From assembly GCA_035610835.1 (NCBI GenBank), contig CM069441.1, forward strand, positions 81,329,848 through 81,393,847: a DNA stretch of 64,000 bases, written 5' to 3'. A model generated the notes under the pieces. That model ran no database searches. It had not been told where the DNA came from and worked only from the letters and a program-made list of their open reading frames with translations. Of this stretch, positions 23,210 to 34,380 are shown piece by piece; within the stretch, counting starts at the first letter, position 1; every line of letters begins with the position of its first letter. The position numbers were made by a program, and so were the translations under genes. Source of the DNA: Ophiura sarsii. Its lineage: Eukaryota > Echinodermata > Ophiuroidea > Amphilepidida > Ophiuridae.

Positions 23210-24590
23210 TAGTATTGCCCATATTAGAATTCAGACTAATAGGAACGGCTACAAATAAAGCCCACAATTCACCATTAATAGTGGCCCAAGAATTCTCGGG
23301 GTGAATCTGCATTCTTTGTCTAAAATGTTTGTCATAATCGCGCCAGCCCCAACCAGCAAAGCGCGAAGCAGCAGTACGGATTATTTGGCCATACTTGAGC
23401 AATTCTTGAACGCGATTAGGATGTGCGCTTAGGTATATTGCCGAAAAAACAAAAAATGCATTTGTCCAAGTATGGACTGACGTAATCTTGGCTGTGTTAG
23501 CCCTTTCTTGAACAACAATTTGACCTAAAGAATTGACCTTAACTGAAAGGTCACCGGGTGGAATATTTTGGCCGGAATCTTTATCGATCAATACCCCAAA
23601 ATCAATGTAGTCACCCCTTATTATCTTATCCTTTACTGATTGTGGAATTTCCTCCCCAATTGGGCTACATATGGAGGTCAGTGGTTGAAAGCTAATCCCC
23701 CCCGATGAAAAACCAGAGAAATTTCCTCCAGCGGCAGCGTTACGGTTGTTGTCATTATTGAGAGTAGTGCTATCATGACTAATACTAGTGGTATTAATTC
23801 GCTGACCGACCTGATTGGAATTATAGGTATTTGGCATTGTGGGGATGTCATATAAATTAGTACCTAATTGGCCCACGGAACTTGGCTGATATGCAACGGA
23901 ATTTGAAGTTGGGTTTTGGGCAACAGAATAACCAATATTAAAATCGTTAACATGATTATTATTATTATGACATGTATGATTAACAGCAGCCTGTTGAACA
24001 GGTACAGGATTCTCACCATTTAGATATGATGCCAACTGGCGACGCTGCACATTCGCCCCTGGTTGTGCTGCGTTGTTACCGGGGTTTGGAACATCCTCCG
24101 GCACGTCCACTTGAAGTTGACCAACTCCACCACCAGGATTTCCAGGCAAAAACTGCTCCTCACCGTTACCACCATCCCCATCGATGTTTCCGTTGATTGC
24201 GTCGTTCACAATGATGTTATCTCCGACGCCATTGTTTCTCTCGTCAACCGCACGGCTCACCGTTGGCTGATTATTCCGCCGTGCCCTTGATGACATCGGT
24301 GCTGGCCCCGCACTCTGGCTAGTGGCTCTGCTGCTGCTGTTTCCTCTAGATACCCCCGCCGATCTCCGTTGTCTCCCACCTCCGCCACGAATGATAGGTC
24401 TACCACGGGTTGGTCTCGGGATGGGTTGATTATCAGAACCGCCTGCCGAGCTTGTGCTTGGGCCGGGATTATTGCCCAAAAGCTGACCCAGTTGTCTTGC
24501 TTGAAGACGAGTTTGTCTAACTCTAGGTGCTGGAACCAAAGTTTCGGGAGCTTTCCTTTTCGTCCCACGGCCTCGTTTTCCCGGAGCCAT
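22965..24590 (-). CDS. Gag-like protein of Ngaro element
   Basis: 541 residues from an ATG at 24590. The N-terminal ~120 residues are basic and rich in Arg, Gly and Pro (APGKRGRGTKRKAP). The middle is Asn-rich. The segment around VHTWTNAFFVFSAIYLSAHP is the conserved part shared by gag-like ORFs of YR elements. The C-terminus has two Cys/His clusters: C-x7-C-x4-C-x3-H (CYAFNRGNCSRPHCNFKH) and a CCHC knuckle (CQKCFKGGHTAIKC), which should bind RNA. The frame is intact and first in the element. Confidence 0.8.
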   Translation of the reverse strand: MAPGKRGRGTKRKAPETLVPAPRVRQTRLQARQLGQLLGNNPGPSTSSAGGSDNQPIPRPTRGRPIIRGGGGRQRRSAGVSRGNSSSRATSQSAGPAPMSSRARRNNQPTVSRAVDERNNGVGDNIIVNDAINGNIDGDGGNGEEQFLPGNPGGGVGQLQVDVPEDVPNPGNNAAQPGANVQRRQLASYLNGENPVPVQQAAVNHTCHNNNNHVNDFNIGYSVAQNPTSNSVAYQPSSVGQLGTNLYDIPTMPNTYNSNQVGQRINTTSISHDSTTLNNDNNRNAAAGGNFSGFSSGGISFQPLTSICSPIGEEIPQSVKDKIIRGDYIDFGVLIDKDSGQNIPPGDLSVKVNSLGQIVVQERANTAKITSVHTWTNAFFVFSAIYLSAHPNRVQELLKYGQIIRTAASRFAGWGWRDYDKHFRQRMQIHPENSWATINGELWALFVAVPISLNSNMGNTSGSFRGSQGFGRGNSKRGGQSNLSGGRNSAPGGGVCYAFNRGNCSRPHCNFKHICQKCFKGGHTAIKCKQTVKIERGNSTT

Positions 24591-24973
24591 GGTGATAGAA
24601 AACCAAATCGTAGGGCTTTAACAACAATGACGATTTATTAAACCCCAGAACAGTCACAGTACCTTAATTATAGAGATGTCAACTTTGTTGATAACTCAAC
24701 AAAGACGTTGAAACAGTAGGCAAAAGTTAGAAGATAAACTTGACGAAAATTCCGAGAGTTCCTCAGCAAAATTGTATTCAGATTGCCGGGCTAAAGCTTA
24801 CCGGCGAAGAATAATAGTGTTGTTTTGATTCGCTATCGGATCAAATTTGAGATGGCTAATGCGAAATTTTACCGAATCTTTCGGCAAGGTATTTGGCAAA
24901 TTACTGGCTTGCTATGCTGATCGTATACTTTTATTTTAATTTGGACCGTGAAGCAGTGGCGATCAGGTTGCAA

Positions 24974-25221
24974 GAATTTCCGACTTCTGGATTCGTTGAC
25001 ACCAAAAAACGTAGTGATTCCCAAGGGCCAAGAATTATGATGCAAAACAGAAAAACGCACCCATAATGCAATAGAAAACAAAGGCACATTCGCGGGCTTG
25101 GTATACTGGCGCCTGATTGGTCATCGCGACTTTAAGGATTAATTCTTGACACAAAAGGGATGATTTAACACTTCCTGAAGCAAAGTGGGTTTTAGTCATA
25201 CGAGATGATTAAAACGTCATT
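24974..25221 (-). repeat. Split direct repeat A1 (5' end of Ngaro element)
   Basis: 248-bp partner of A2. It abuts LINE coding sequence at 25222. The leader between it and the gag start (24591-24973) shows no frame. Confidence 0.85.
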
Positions 25222-26528
25222 AACTATAGGCCCATCTCAGTATTACCAATTGTTTCTAAAATCATTGAAAGGGCTGTTCATGATCAATTATATGTTTACC
25301 TAACAAATGCAGGTTTACTTTCAAATGCCCAATCTGGATTTCGGCCCAAACATTCCACTTCCACTACTCTTCTTGATGTACAAGATTTCATTTTGAAAAA
25401 TATGGATGATGGATATGCTACTGGTGTAATATTTATTGATTTAAAAAAAGCATTTGACACTGTAAATCATGAAATTCTTCTTACAAAACTTAAGCATTAC
25501 GGTATTAATAATAATGAACTCTTATGGTTTGAGTCATATTTAAGCAACAGATTACAGACAGTAAATGTAAATTCAAGTTTATCTGATTTCAAACCTATTA
25601 ACATAGGCATTCCTCAGGGTTCTATCTTAGGCCCATTACTCTTCATAATTTTTGTTAATTGTTTACCTGAAGCTGTAGATGGATGTAAGACTGTAATGTA
25701 TGCTGATGATACTTCATTAATGTATAAAGCTAACAATGTGTGTGATCTTCAAATTCAATTAGAATCATGTCTAAATAAAGTAGCTGACTGGTTCAAAGCT
25801 AATAAACTTACTCTGAATGTTGACAAGACTAAGTTCATGATATTTGGTACTAACAAAATGCTTGAGAGGTTCCAATATATTAAACTAACTTACAATAATT
25901 TAAATATTGAAAGAGTAGATGAATTAAGTACCTGGGTGTAAAGTTAGACAGCAACATGTCTTGGTCGGCTCATGTTGATTATTTATGTAAAAATGTCAGT
26001 AAAAGAACTGGTATCATCAAACGTATGAAACATTTTCTTCCATATCAGACTATTGTAATGCTATCAAATGCTCTTGTTATTCCTCACTTTGATTATGGAA
26101 GCACTGTTTGGTCAAACTTTTCTGCTGAATTTCATAACAAATTACAGGTACTTCATAATAACTTAGCTAGGATAATTCTATCAGCTGATATTAGAACACC
26201 AACAAATGATATGATGGATATACTTAAATGGGTAAAACTTGATAAAAGATGGCATAATCACCTAACTCTTATTGTGTATAAATGTTTGAGAAATTTAAGT
26301 CCATCATACATATCTGCCCAATTTGAATTTGTTCATAACAGCCATTCACATCTTACAAGGAATCACACCAGTAATACATTGGCTGTGCCAAAATTTAAAT
26401 CCAATTCAGGCTTGCGCACATTTCATGAAAGGGCAGCCTATGCCTGGAATAGCCTACCAGCGGCAGTCAGAATTGAACTGGAGAACATGACCGTGCACCA
26501 ATTTAAGTCTAAGATTAACGGACTCTAA
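25222..26528 (+). pseudogene. LINE reverse transcriptase, truncated and frameshifted
   Basis: Non-LTR RT motifs in order: NYRPISVLP, QSGFRPKHST, FIDLKKAFDTVNH, GIPQGSILGPLLF, the catalytic YADD (MYADDTSLM), and WFKANKLTLNVDKTK. Near 25,923 one base appears lost: the frame ends at 25941 and the following LGVKLD-type sequence continues one frame over to 26528, with the usual LINE C-terminal region (FDYGSTVWSNF, RAAYAWNSLP). Endonuclease and the N-terminal RT are missing. It cannot be active. Confidence 0.85.
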
Positions 26529-26714
26529 TTGTGTGCAAAGTACTTCTTAATTATATTATATTATTTTGCTATTTCTGTTTGATTCATGTATTATGTGTAA
26601 ATAGTTGAACATATCTTTGTAAATACTGTATTATTTTCTGTATGATGAGGGCCTGCTTGGAAAGCAGTGCTTGACACTGAAGCTGTTTACCCTCAATAAA
26701 GAAAGATTAAACAA
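25222..26714 (+). mobile_element. 5'-truncated LINE (CR1/L2/Jockey-like)
   Basis: It starts abruptly inside the RT domain at NYRPIS and runs to a 3' end CAATAAAGAAAGATTAAAC. ACATT follows at 26715-26719 and also lies left of the Ngaro element at 14772-14776, so the pair may be the LINE's target duplication, now separated by Ngaro. Unit 2 has the uninterrupted site near 40,690 (AAATGAGAAACAATGGG). The exact clade is not resolved by eye. Confidence 0.75.
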
Positions 26715-27090
26715 ACATTATGGGTTGGTTGGGCCCGTAGAACTTTTTTGGGGTCCTTTTTCTCTTTAGTGGCCTTACCCTAAGTGATATCATTGCCTAT
26801 TTCAGTGATTGATGCAGAGTTTGCAAATTTTACTTGGATTTTGCTGGTTCTTATTCCATTGTGTTAGAAAATAGAGTCGTATGCATTGCATTAAGTAAGC
26901 TTTGTTCACTGGAATAAGCACCAATGTTACCGCGCAGAGGAAGGAAAGATGGCAAACAGTATGGTTAAAGTGGAACATTTACACTTGATACATTAGTTTT
27001 TTTAAATTTTTCATTGTACACAAAAATCAGAAATTCTTAAATATGCAAAAGTATTTCCATCTAACAATTGTAAGCTCAAAGATATATACA

Positions 27091-27499
27091 ATTATTATTT
27101 ATATGGGCCTTCCAAACGATACAATAAAAGTGTGTATTGAATATTGTGCACCAAGTTCCCGGATGTGCGTCCAATATTCAAAAAATATTGCCGTCCAATA
27201 TTTTTGGCGCGGCGCAGAAGATGTGCGCGTGAGTACATATACGCAGAGAAGGTCAGTTCGGGCTAACTTATCATAGTTTTTAACTTGGTTGTACCCCAGT
27301 TTCAGCAGTTCTGAAGTGCTATCAAAACAGTCTGTTATATAAATAATAATAATAATATTGAATGTCTTATTTTCGGGTGATACAAGAATATATTGCACTC
27401 GCTATAAAAATATTGCACTCGTCTCCGACTCGTGCAATATTTTTGTAGCTCGTGCAATATATTCTTGTATCACCCTCAAAAGCCATTCAATATTATATA
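27091..27499. mobile_element. Foldback-containing insertion
   Basis: Inserted into ATATATACAA-ATATTGAGAG relative to unit 1 (about 266-282). Its right half is a long imperfect palindrome (27354-27493) with arms around TGATACAAGAATATATTGCA and a 7-base centre near 27424. The flanks around it hold no gene: 26720-27090 and 27500-28321 are unit background. Confidence 0.65.
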
Positions 27500-28321
27500 A
27501 ATATTGAGAGTGATATTGCACAAATATTATATGCATGAGAGTGACATTTCGACCAAATTAATATCATTCTTGTAGATTTATATTTCTGATCATAAATCAT
27601 AACAAAGAGATACAATGCCTAATTACTTCAAATTTGTGGTTTTAAGAGTAAAATTAAACTGTCCTGGGTAGCCAAGATCCAAGACAGTTTGTTTATCTTC
27701 AATGACTCCCAAGTCAGAAAAAACTCTTTTCAAATCAGTCCTGTAGGATGGATATTAGTGCATGGTATAAATCAACATTGTTACGTATACACAAGATATA
27801 AAACAATATAAGGGAATACTTTATGATGACAATTAAAATGAAATAGTGACAAATTCCCAAAATTAAAAGCAGATTTCCTTTGTGATTTAGTAAACTTGGT
27901 AAAGTTCTGTGATGGTTTTTTAACAAAAAATATGGTCAAGATAGATGTATGTGTCCAGGAAAGTCTTTCCTTATGAGTCAAACATAAGAGAGAAGAAATA
28001 AAGTGTAAACTATATAAAAGATACATAATATTGCTTTGCTTTAAGGGGGACTCAAGGAAGTCATAGTTTAATAATTACAGCACTCACAAAATTCAAAAAG
28101 TGACTTCCTTGAGCCCAACCAACAGTAGTGATTTGAAACTGACTGGTTTGGGCATTCTTGAGCAAATCGATTCTGAGAAAATTATTTTAAAAACTTGTTA
28201 TATGTGATGAATATTCTTTGTTTTGCACGCCATATCTCAAATGTGCACCGTGTCCTCACAGAGAACACTGCCCACCAATACACACGACACTTGTTGGAAT
28301 TTTGGTTCAGTTTTTGTGAAA

Positions 28322-29200
28322 TTAATTTTCATACAGCAGGAATCCAGAAAATGTTGTGTATTTACCAGAACTGTCACTGTATACCTGTTCTCCAGAGATA
28401 CCAATCTTAAGCCAGACCTTATTACCCACACCTAATTGAACCACCATGCTTTGGCTGCCTTGCAAGAACAGAACCCCTCCACTGTCAGTTTCCCTGACAT
28501 AGGCTGTAGCAATTTGTTCCCCATCTTTAACAAGATCTATATAAGGGTTATGACTAGATGAAGCAGTACTGATAGTGAACATAAACACATAGGTGCCAGG
28601 GATCTGACAGGTGAATTTATTACTACCCAGGTTAAAGTGTCCTCCGATGTTTGTTTCTTCAAGGTCAAAGGTGATGACGTCATTAGGATTACCAGATTGA
28701 GTGGTGGTTTTTGTAACAGAGAATGCTGACCTTCGACCGCTAGATTCTTCACCCATTTCACCCTTCTGTCCCTTCAATCCAGGATCTCCATTCGCTCCAT
28801 TATTCCCATCCATTCCAGCCAAACCTAGTGGTCCAACTTTGCCAGCTATACCTTGCAATCCTGGAGCACCTTGATCACCGCGTTCTCCACTTGGTCCTTG
28901 GGGTCCAGGTGGGCCTTCCATTCCCATTTCACCACTATCTCCTGTATCGCCTTTATTTCCGGCCTCGCCCGTCATCCCAATCCCGTCTCTTCCTGGTAAT
29001 CCATGGTTCCCCATAGATCCTGGAATTCCAGCTGCTCCAGCTGCTCCAGCTACTCCCGGGATGCCCGGAATACCTCCCGGACCTTGACAGCAAGAATTGC
29101 AGGGGCTGATTTCACTACCATGTGTTTGGGCAACTGACGATTGAGTTATAGCCAGGAGACAGAGTGCCCCAAATAGTTGTAGGAAGATGTCTGCCATCAT
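28322..29200 (-). CDS. Secreted collagen-like C1q-domain protein, copy B
   Basis: 292 residues, intact. Same plan as copy A: a signal peptide of about 25 residues, CNSCCQ, about 36 Gly-X-Y triplets interrupted once (GIGMT), then a C1q domain from SGRRSAFSV to the end (FSGFLLYEN). It has one more GAA triplet in the early collagen part than copy A. The C1q core FDLEETNIGGHFNLGSNKFT is identical to both paralogues, while the segment after FSVTK, the SSSHNPYID region and the GISGEQVYSDSSGK loop differ. Likely an extracellular trimeric recognition protein; ligand unknown. Start at the second-order ATGATG as in copy A. Confidence 0.9.
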   Translation of the reverse strand: MMADIFLQLFGALCLLAITQSSVAQTHGSEISPCNSCCQGPGGIPGIPGVAGAAGAAGIPGSMGNHGLPGRDGIGMTGEAGNKGDTGDSGEMGMEGPPGPQGPSGERGDQGAPGLQGIAGKVGPLGLAGMDGNNGANGDPGLKGQKGEMGEESSGRRSAFSVTKTTTQSGNPNDVITFDLEETNIGGHFNLGSNKFTCQIPGTYVFMFTISTASSSHNPYIDLVKDGEQIATAYVRETDSGGVLFLQGSQSMVVQLGVGNKVWLKIGISGEQVYSDSSGKYTTFSGFLLYEN

Positions 29201-30625
29201 TCAGCCTTGCTTAATAAAGCCTGGTGATAAAGAAATATTTAGAAAAGTTATCCCATGAATGATACCTTTGGTCAAAGGGGTCATTGAACTTATTTTGTTT
29301 CCTATTGATTATGCACCTCCCGCTGTGCACCGGGGCTACAACATTTGCAGGAATTGGTGTCCCAAGATTCATTGGTCAGCAAATGAAATCGCAAGCCAAT
29401 ACAAACTATTGATTTCCTAGTCAAAAAAAACATTTGTATTTCTTAATTTGACCTCCAAGGACCCCTTTTTGACCTTTGACCTAGAAGTGATAATTGACTT
29501 TTCTCTTATTTAAACAATGGACATATAAGTTGAGACAAGTCCTGTCGAAAACAGAGCATAGACTCCCAACAGAGAGCTAATAATAGCTTATCTTGTTTGA
29601 CTAAGGAGAATCTCCCAATTGTTGTGGGGTTGTCTAATAAGTGGTTAGTTGTGGATGTTTGAGTTTCGGGTTATATATAATAATAATTCCTGGGTTGATT
29701 TAATGAAATGTCAATATGGATAACCATGATCGCGGAATGCCATTTTGAATTAAATATATATCAATTCCTGGACCAACGTTTCAATGTCATATATACCTAG
29801 ATTGTTCTTCAGACGGTATCCCTCCATGAACACAAATCAACTTTATTGGTTTCCTGTACTATTTTCACAGAGAAAGGGTCACAGAGAAGGGTCATATCAT
29901 TAACTTTTTTATAAAGAACAATTTGTTTTTGAATAAATCAGGTAGTTTGATATTTGAACTATTGATCCTTACTGACCTTTGACACGGAGGTCACCATTGT
30001 CTTTTTGAAACTTTTATGAAGAAAAAAAAGTATAGCCATTTTGAACGTAAGAGGTAGTTTTATACTTTGACCTCCAGTGACCCTTTCCTGACATTTGACC
30101 CAGTAGTGATGATTGACTATTGTTCTTGCCTCATAAATCCACATAAGGCGTAACAAGTCTGGTCGAAATCAGAGCATTTCTTTCATTTAGGCCATGTGCC
30201 CAATATTTTATATTCATAGCAAGACCAATACATATTGGGCGTTAAGCATCCAATGTTATCATTAATATGTTTTGGAACCAATATTATTGATACTTGGACT
30301 CATCGAAACATAATAATGGTCAAAATAGGAGCATGTCAGTCTTAAATTCGTTAATGACCTCTGGTTACTCCAAATAACCTTTCAATTTATTTAATTCATG
30401 GAGGATATTATTTACCCATGGTCTTAATGAACTTGGGAGAATAATAGCATTTTAAAAGAAAATAACTGTTTGACCCCTAGTGATCCCTGTGTGACCGTTG
30501 ACCCCAAGTTGTGTCCAAGTTTGGTAATTTGAGAATGTAATTTGTTAGAGAAGAAGCATTTGCCAGAAAGATAGAAAAAAGAAAGAAGCCTCCAAGAAAC
30601 AGAACCTTAAACAGGGTTGTAGAGT
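29201..30625. other. Upstream flank of C1q copy B
   Basis: No gene seen. Collinear with 1988-2700 except for about 300 bp near 29,567-29,860 that units 1 and 3 lack. It holds DR1-like sites at 29470-29482 and 30492-30504 and many single TGACC half sites. Confidence 0.5.
29470..29482 (-). promoter_or_regulatory. DR1 nuclear-receptor-like site, C1q B
   Basis: The minus strand reads AGGTCA-A-AGGTCA, a perfect direct repeat with one spacer, 270 bp upstream of the start codon. Of the three copies this is the closest to consensus. Confidence 0.45.
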
Positions 30626-31232
30626 CCACACTACTAAATAAATAATGGAACAGTCCACAAAAGGCCAAAAACATTTGTATCTTTGACGGTGATATCTCAA
30701 CAATTTTGCCTTGACCTTATATATTGTTGTTGTTTAAAGGAAAGCCAAGACCATGATGGCATGATCTTCATCAAAAATGTATAGTTGAAGCAATCAGTTG
30801 CTTTATATATAAGCAAGAAAATGGCTTTTAAAGGTAGATGACCCGATCACATTTTCGTAACACAGAATTATTTTAAACATACGGAGATTTTCATATCATA
30901 TGAAAGCTCGTATTTTTCTCATCATCATACTGAAATTTGACGGCCTAAATCGGTATAATTACGGAGAAATCGATGAAATAACGTCGAATTACCGCGAATG
31001 GTGGTTACCACCGATATAGTTTGTGTACTACTCAATGGGTACAGTTCACAGCATCTTGTGCGTCTAAAATAAGAACCATTAGAGCTATGCAACTCAAACT
31101 TTGGAACACGACTTTTTTAAGGATGACCTTTCATGTAGAATAGAAAACTTCAAGTTGAAAATCGGAACATCTACCTTTAATTGTGGCCCATTTTACACAG
31201 TTAGGTATTGGGGATTTATTTAGTGGTGTGGA
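30626..31232. mobile_element. MITE carrying a nested MITE
   Basis: Inverted ends CCACACTACTAAATAAAT / ATTTATTTAGTGGTGTGG (one mismatch) bound an insertion absent from units 1 and 3. A TTAA-flanked MITE sits inside. No frame. Confidence 0.7.
30832..31176 (+). mobile_element. TTAA-flanked MITE, copy 1
   Basis: Starts AGGTAGATGACCCGATCACA, ends ATCTACCT, and is flanked on both sides by TTAA, the target used by piggyBac-type transposons. A second, inverted copy is at 63637-63995 and is highly similar throughout. No transposase. Confidence 0.8.
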
Positions 31233-32587
31233 TCCTGTAGCCACCAGGCCCGCCCGGGACTAGTATTTGTAGTAAATATGCATTAAATATGCTTTAAAAA
31301 TATGATTTTAACTAGTGTGGAAGGAACTTGGAACTGAGTATTTTATGGCATTTTCCCAGTTCTGTTCACATAATACATCAATACATAATACATCAATAAA
31401 TTCAGTAAGCTTACGTCATAACACCCCTGGTCGGGAAATAAGAGCCCGGCACTTAAATTGCTCTATCTACAACCTGACCTTAAATATATTAATAAATAAT
31501 GATAACAATGAAACATAAATATTGACTAATCTCAGCAAAATATGATATAACTGACTCATTATTAGATTAAGTTACTGTAGTAGTTTGGGGCACTAATTTA
31601 GCATTATGGTTAACAAGAATGAAATATATACTGACTGACTGACTGACTGATGAATCTATAAATCAAGTACAAATTTATAGTAGATTTTGCTACTCACCAA
31701 GAAATCACTAGGAGAATGTGGTCAAAATGTAGATTGCGAACCAGCAGGACAGTCGGCAAAGTCTTGTAGAATTCCAACAGCTCAAATAGTACACACTCAG
31801 TTAATATCGTCCAACGGTTAACAGTTCTTGGAGAATATGGACGGTGACAATTTGATGTAGACCTTTGAGAAAATGGACAATCTCAACTTCTTGTGATTTG
31901 GAAAGCTATTTGTGAAAATACACAGATTGGTATACGGCTTGCAGACAGCGTGATAGCTTAGAGAATTGCAACAGCTATTTGGTGTTGAAATCTTGTTGCG
32001 CTTCAATTTATAGTGAAGCTGTTATTGTTATCATGATACAAATATTGACGTTGCTAACGATCAAAGTTGGCAGAAAATTGCATCAGCATCTTTCTTCAGT
32101 TTTAGTTACTGTTGCTGTATAAATATTAGTTACGTGTCAAACAGCAAGATAAATGAGAGAAAAACATGTCTCTATCTGTTAATATTGACTTGAACTTAGG
32201 CTGAATCTGTATTGGTAGTTACTGTCGCTATAAACAATTGTGTTAATACAAGACAGCCTGCAATCATGGATGCTGTAAACTTTGTTAAAGTTCATAATTT
32301 TTATTCTTTTACAGTGAATTCTATTTTTGTTTTAATGACAATTTTTGTTGGAAAGACAATGCCAGCAGCATATTTGTTGTTGGGATGTCAAATTGGTATT
32401 GACATCCTTTTTGCTTGCAAGACAATTGCTGGGGACATTCCTTATGCTGACATAGCATCTGGTTGCCATGGCAATTGACAACTCCATCTTTTTGATTTTC
32501 ATTCTGGGTGCAGCTGCAGGCAGTGGGGGGAGTGTTTAAAAACATGTTGATCATAAAACAAAGAAGAAATGTATAGAAATCCATATA
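31233..32587. other. Unit-conserved noncoding stretch
   Basis: Collinear with 2800-2905, 5430-6200 and 6945-7660 of unit 1. It contains an ACTG/GACT microsatellite near 31,630-31,650 exactly where unit 1 carries the mariner-like MITE. No gene. Confidence 0.5.
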
Positions 32588-33150
32588 CAGTCATCAAAAA
32601 AAGTAACTATACATGTGATAAATGGGCTTTTAACTCTACAAATATATATCCTACCTAAAAGTATTTGATACAAAGTTGTTGAGAAATTTATCTTCTTTAA
32701 TATGAGATATTGCACGCTAGAATCGGTTGAATATTGAAGGAGTGACAATCCAAAATGTAAGGTAAAGTCACAATTTCATTTTCACATTTTACATTTCAAC
32801 ATGGGGGAGAGTATGACAGGTAGCGTGTGTGTGGCGTATTGATCCATCGGAACCATACGGCCGACTGTCCAACTTGCGCATGCATCCCCCAATCGCACTA
32901 CCGGTAATCGATAAGGTACTCGTAGATGGGTCCGTGTATAGAAAATAAAAATGTGAAAATGAAAATCGGACTTCACCTTATATTTGGGTGTGTCATTTCC
33001 TCAATAATCACCCAATCCTAGCTGGCAATATCTCATATTAAAGAAGATAAATTTCTCAACAACTTTATAATCTAATATTTGAAGGTAGGATATATATTTG
33101 TAGAGATAGAAGCCCATTTATAACCTGTATAGTTACTTTTTTGATGAATG
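32588..33150. mobile_element. Tc1/mariner-like MITE with long inverted repeats
   Basis: Ends CAGTCATCAAAAAAAGTAAC / GTTACTTTTTTGATGAATG are flanked by TA. Arms extend over 100 bp with mismatches (TTTATCTTCTTTAATATGAG and its complement near 32,690 and 33,040). The centre carries CGGCCGACTGTCC-type sequence. No transposase frame. Confidence 0.75.
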
Positions 33151-33208
33151 TATAGCCACACATTTGCTCTTTGAAAGGATCGAGCACTCTATGGGACGTA
33201 AGATTAAA

Positions 33209-33944
33209 GTGCTGGAGTCGAGTCCAACCCATCCGAGTCTGAGTCCGAGTCCCTGTTGGCCGAGTCCGAGTCCCTGATGTCCGTGTCCTCGAGTCCCTAT
33301 TTAAATTTGACCCATTCTGTTTCCGGTAAGAGTAATTACCATTATAGGGTCGGTAACTTTGAAATTTGTTGGACTTGTTCATGTGTAGTAATGCTACGCA
33401 AATATTCAAATTTCTGCAACCTTGCAATTTCGAAGTATGGCCACAAGGTTTATAATCGGGTGCTTTTTACCAGTTGGTGACTTGAATGAATGAAGAATCC
33501 TTGCGTACTCGTAATTTAATAGGCATTTATGTTTTCTTTTAATTCCTCCCATGAATGAATGAAATTGATATGATAACGTTTCTAGAAAGTAAATCGTAAA
33601 AGACCCAGTAGACTCCGAAACAGCCGCATCAACATTGGCCTTTTTATCCTTTGTGTGCGTATGTGGCATGCATGCGATTGTTAAACGACTGAAGATTTAG
33701 ACTATAGTAGTAAACACAAAATCAAAATGGCGACTGACAATCGCTAATGATCGAAATTGGAATGTTTAGTTACACTCCATACATTGATTTTGCGGTAAAT
33801 AAAACTCCTATATTAAGTAAAGCAGAAAAAGGCCAATTTTTAGTAAACTCGGTCTTGGATCAAGTCCTCTAACCAATGGCCAAGTCAAAGTCCTTCAAAT
33901 CCGAGTCAGAGTTCATGAAAATCGGGACTCGAATCCTCCAGCAC
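33209..33944. mobile_element. MITE with AGTGCTGGAG ends
   Basis: Inverted ends AGTGCTGGAGTCGAGTCC / GGACTCGAATCCTCCAGCAC. The interior near the left end repeats GAGTCCGAGTCC, giving low-complexity frames that are not genes. Absent from unit 1. Superfamily unknown. Confidence 0.65.
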
Positions 33945-34380
33945 TGCGAAAGAAGTATCCAACTCTCCTTGTAGCCACCAATTTGTGTATTCCCTTATCT
34001 TATTTACACTGACAATCATGTGTTTCCTTACCAATAATTGCATGGCACTTATTCAATTACACATGAAACACTTTAATTGTAGCCAGAGGAGGCCAGTCAG
34101 GTATAAGGCCCAAAAAAAATGTTGTGTTGCCCTCAAGTGCCAACAATTTTAATTCGGGTCAGTCGGTCGGAAATCCTTTTTTTTTCTCTTTTTTTTTCAC
34201 AATTTTTTTCAACTTTTTTTTTTTTGGGGGGGGGCTGAAAAATATATGGTTTATGTCAAGACAAAATTGGTATATGCCCATATGTCAATTTAACTAATGT
34301 TTCTAGTGTGACAATAGTCTAAAAATATTTATTTAGGCTTATTTATTCATTTCCAGCAAGAAATAGTAACATTTAGACAC

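Larger units (their letters stand above)
14773..25221 (-). mobile_element. Ngaro/DIRS-like YR retrotransposon, nearly complete
   Basis: Order on the minus strand: A1 (25221-24974), gag, RT-RNase H, tyrosine recombinase, SGNH hydrolase, B1 (16660-16001), A2 (16004-15757), B2 (15432-14773). This A1-ORFs-B1-A2-B2 split direct repeat is the hallmark of Ngaro/PAT-type elements, which integrate as circles through a tyrosine recombinase and leave no target duplication. The two A copies differ at about one visible base and the two B copies at about three, so insertion is recent. It is nevertheless disabled, by a nonsense codon in RT and a 2.9 kb insertion in the recombinase. Both outer ends share CATT, the likely crossover core. 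Confidence 0.85.

Noticed and set aside
33065..33427. 120-codon frame rich in Thr-Arg
   Set aside because: Produced by GAGTCCGAGTCC low-complexity sequence in a MITE and by the neighbouring MITE arm.
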